Shown here: piece by piece, positions 5,631 through 6,276 of the stretch
How positions within the stretch are numbered: position 1 is the first letter of the stretch
Layout of the letters: each line of letters starts with the position of its first letter
Source of the DNA: Candidatus Uhrbacteria bacterium
GTDB taxonomy: Bacteria > Patescibacteriota > Patescibacteriia > CAIXNZ01
Assembly (NCBI GenBank): GCA_011046145.1
Contig: DSBA01000062.1
Location: 1 to 6,276 of the forward strand
Direction of reading: 5' to 3'
Length of the DNA: 6,276 bases
Notes under the pieces: model-generated
Told to the model about the DNA's origin: nothing
The model's input: only the letters and a program-made list of their open reading frames with translations
Databases searched by the model: none
Made by a program: the position numbers and the translations under genes

Positions 5631-6068
5631 TTATTTGGCAGGCTCGGCGTTTTCTTTTTTTTCTTCCTTAGTGTTGTTTTCCTGTTTAACATCTTCGGCT
5701 TTTATTTCAGGGGTAGGAGCATTTGAATCTTGACCAAAAGACTGATCCTTTTTATTATCAGCTTCTTTTAGTTTTGCTTCTTCGCTCTTAGCCAAGCGTT
5801 TTTTAGAAATTTTAGTAACAGTTCGTTTCTTTCCTTCAACAATGCCTTTTTCCACCAAGATATTCCAAATAGAATCAGAAGGCTGCGCTCCTTTTTCTAT
5901 CCAATAATTAAGCCTATCTGCTTTTAAGGATAATTCCTTTGACCGAGGGTTGTAATAGCCTAAGCTTTCTAAATATTTCCCCCAAGGATCTTTAGTTTTT
6001 TCACAAATAATCAGCCTGAAAACCGGCTGTTTTTTCTTGCCTCTGCGGCTAAGCCTGATATTTAACAT
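5631..6068 (-). CDS. rpsP: Small-subunit ribosomal protein S16
   Basis: S16 is a protein of the 30S body that binds the 5' domain of 16S rRNA and aids its assembly. The first 80 or so residues match the family: MLNIRLSRRGKKKQPVFRLI, then GKYLESLGYYNPRSKEL at 30-46, then DRLNYWIEKGAQPSDSIWNIL at about 51-71. Residues 81-145 form a Lys/Glu-rich low-complexity tail, making the protein longer than typical S16 (about 80-100 aa). The ATG at 6066-6068 matches the family start but has no Shine-Dalgarno. The gene has its own promoter (6130-6158) and terminator. Its 16S partner is encoded in the same window. Its position before khpA and trmD fits the usual order. Confidence 0.97.
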   Translation of the reverse strand: MLNIRLSRRGKKKQPVFRLIICEKTKDPWGKYLESLGYYNPRSKELSLKADRLNYWIEKGAQPSDSIWNILVEKGIVEGKKRTVTKISKKRLAKSEEAKLKEADNKKDQSFGQDSNAPTPEIKAEDVKQENNTKEEKKENAEPAK

Positions 6069-6129
6069 AAATTAAAAAATTAACTAAACTAAATAAGTTT
6101 ATCAATTTAGTGTTTTTATAGTATCTTTA

Positions 6130-6158
6130 ATATTATAACAAGGCAAAAAAGAAGTCAA
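6130..6158 (-). promoter_or_regulatory. Promoter of rpsP
   Basis: On the minus strand, TTGACT (6158-6153) is followed by TATAAT (6137-6132) with a 15-bp spacer, or by TAATAT (6135-6130) with 17. TGT precedes TATAAT, the extended -10 seen at the other genes. The -35 contains the stop codon of the upstream gene. Confidence 0.7.
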
Positions 6159-6276
6159 GCTTTGTACTGTTGCAGAGTTAAAGTTACCTTTTGTGGATAA
6201 GTAATGTTATTTAAAGATTCAAACAATGTGGCTGTAATTTTTTGTTGAGGTGTCATCCTATTCATACCAAAACCGC
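6155..6276 (-). CDS. C-terminal end of an unrecognised gene (partial)
   Basis: An open frame enters from the right edge and ends at TGA (6157-6155). The 40 visible codons (39 aa and the stop) read GFGMNRMTPQQKITATLF, then ESLNNITYPQKVTLTLQQYKA. The codon use fits a real gene, and the stop coincides with the rpsP promoter, as at a tight gene junction. An ATG near 6265 could also start a very short gene, but the frame is open to the edge. ffh often precedes rpsP in other bacteria, but this tail does not look like the Ffh M-domain. Function unknown. Confidence 0.45.
   Translation of the reverse strand, partial: GFGMNRMTPQQKITATLFESLNNITYPQKVTLTLQQYKA

Overview
The window comes from an AT-rich bacterial genome, most likely a member of the Candidate Phyla Radiation (Patescibacteria, Parcubacteria/Microgenomates-like). 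This is inferred from a compact 16S rRNA with mismatches to common survey primers, a 16S gene with no attached 23S, short intergenic single-gene transcription units, tRNAs mostly lacking an encoded CCA, and weak or absent Shine-Dalgarno sites. All real genes lie on the minus strand, so the window is best read from right to left.

Right part (6276 to 4283): the tail of an unrecognised gene, then rpsP (ribosomal protein S16), khpA (small KH-domain RNA-binding protein) and trmD (tRNA m1G37 methyltransferase). This is the familiar rpsP-khpA-rimM-trmD cluster without rimM between khpA and trmD. Each of the three genes has its own promoter, and terminators separate them. khpA has a strong hairpin just before its ribosome binding site. 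The trmD leader holds a 21-bp inverted repeat overlapping a five-unit decamer repeat.

Middle part (about 4123 to 1999): a stand-alone 16S rRNA unit with a perfect-consensus promoter, a long structured leader, a 19-bp inverted repeat on both sides of the 16S (the pre-rRNA processing stem) and a strong terminator. The 16S 3' end carries an altered anti-Shine-Dalgarno (TCTCC in place of CCTCC).

Left-middle part (about 1995 to 1071): a tRNA unit with intact tRNA-Ile(GAU), tRNA-Phe(GAA) and tRNA-Pro(UGG), closed by a terminator. The intact tRNA-Ile sits inside a second, broken tRNA-Ile whose three pieces add up to exactly 74 nt. The interruptions are bounded by a palindromic motif, CCCCGCACT...AGTGCGGGG. 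A similar broken tRNA-Phe copy lies beside the intact tRNA-Phe. This is the most unusual part of the window.

Left part (about 1059 to 1): a promoter, then one gene for a membrane-anchored protein with an NTF2-like/DUF4878-like middle and a Cys-pair C-terminal domain, then a terminator and a GC-rich palindromic repeat region.

The common theme is the translation apparatus: 16S, tRNAs, S16, a KH RNA-binding protein and the enzyme that modifies G37 next to the anticodon of some tRNAs. The window tRNA-Pro carries G37 in the GG context that TrmD recognises.
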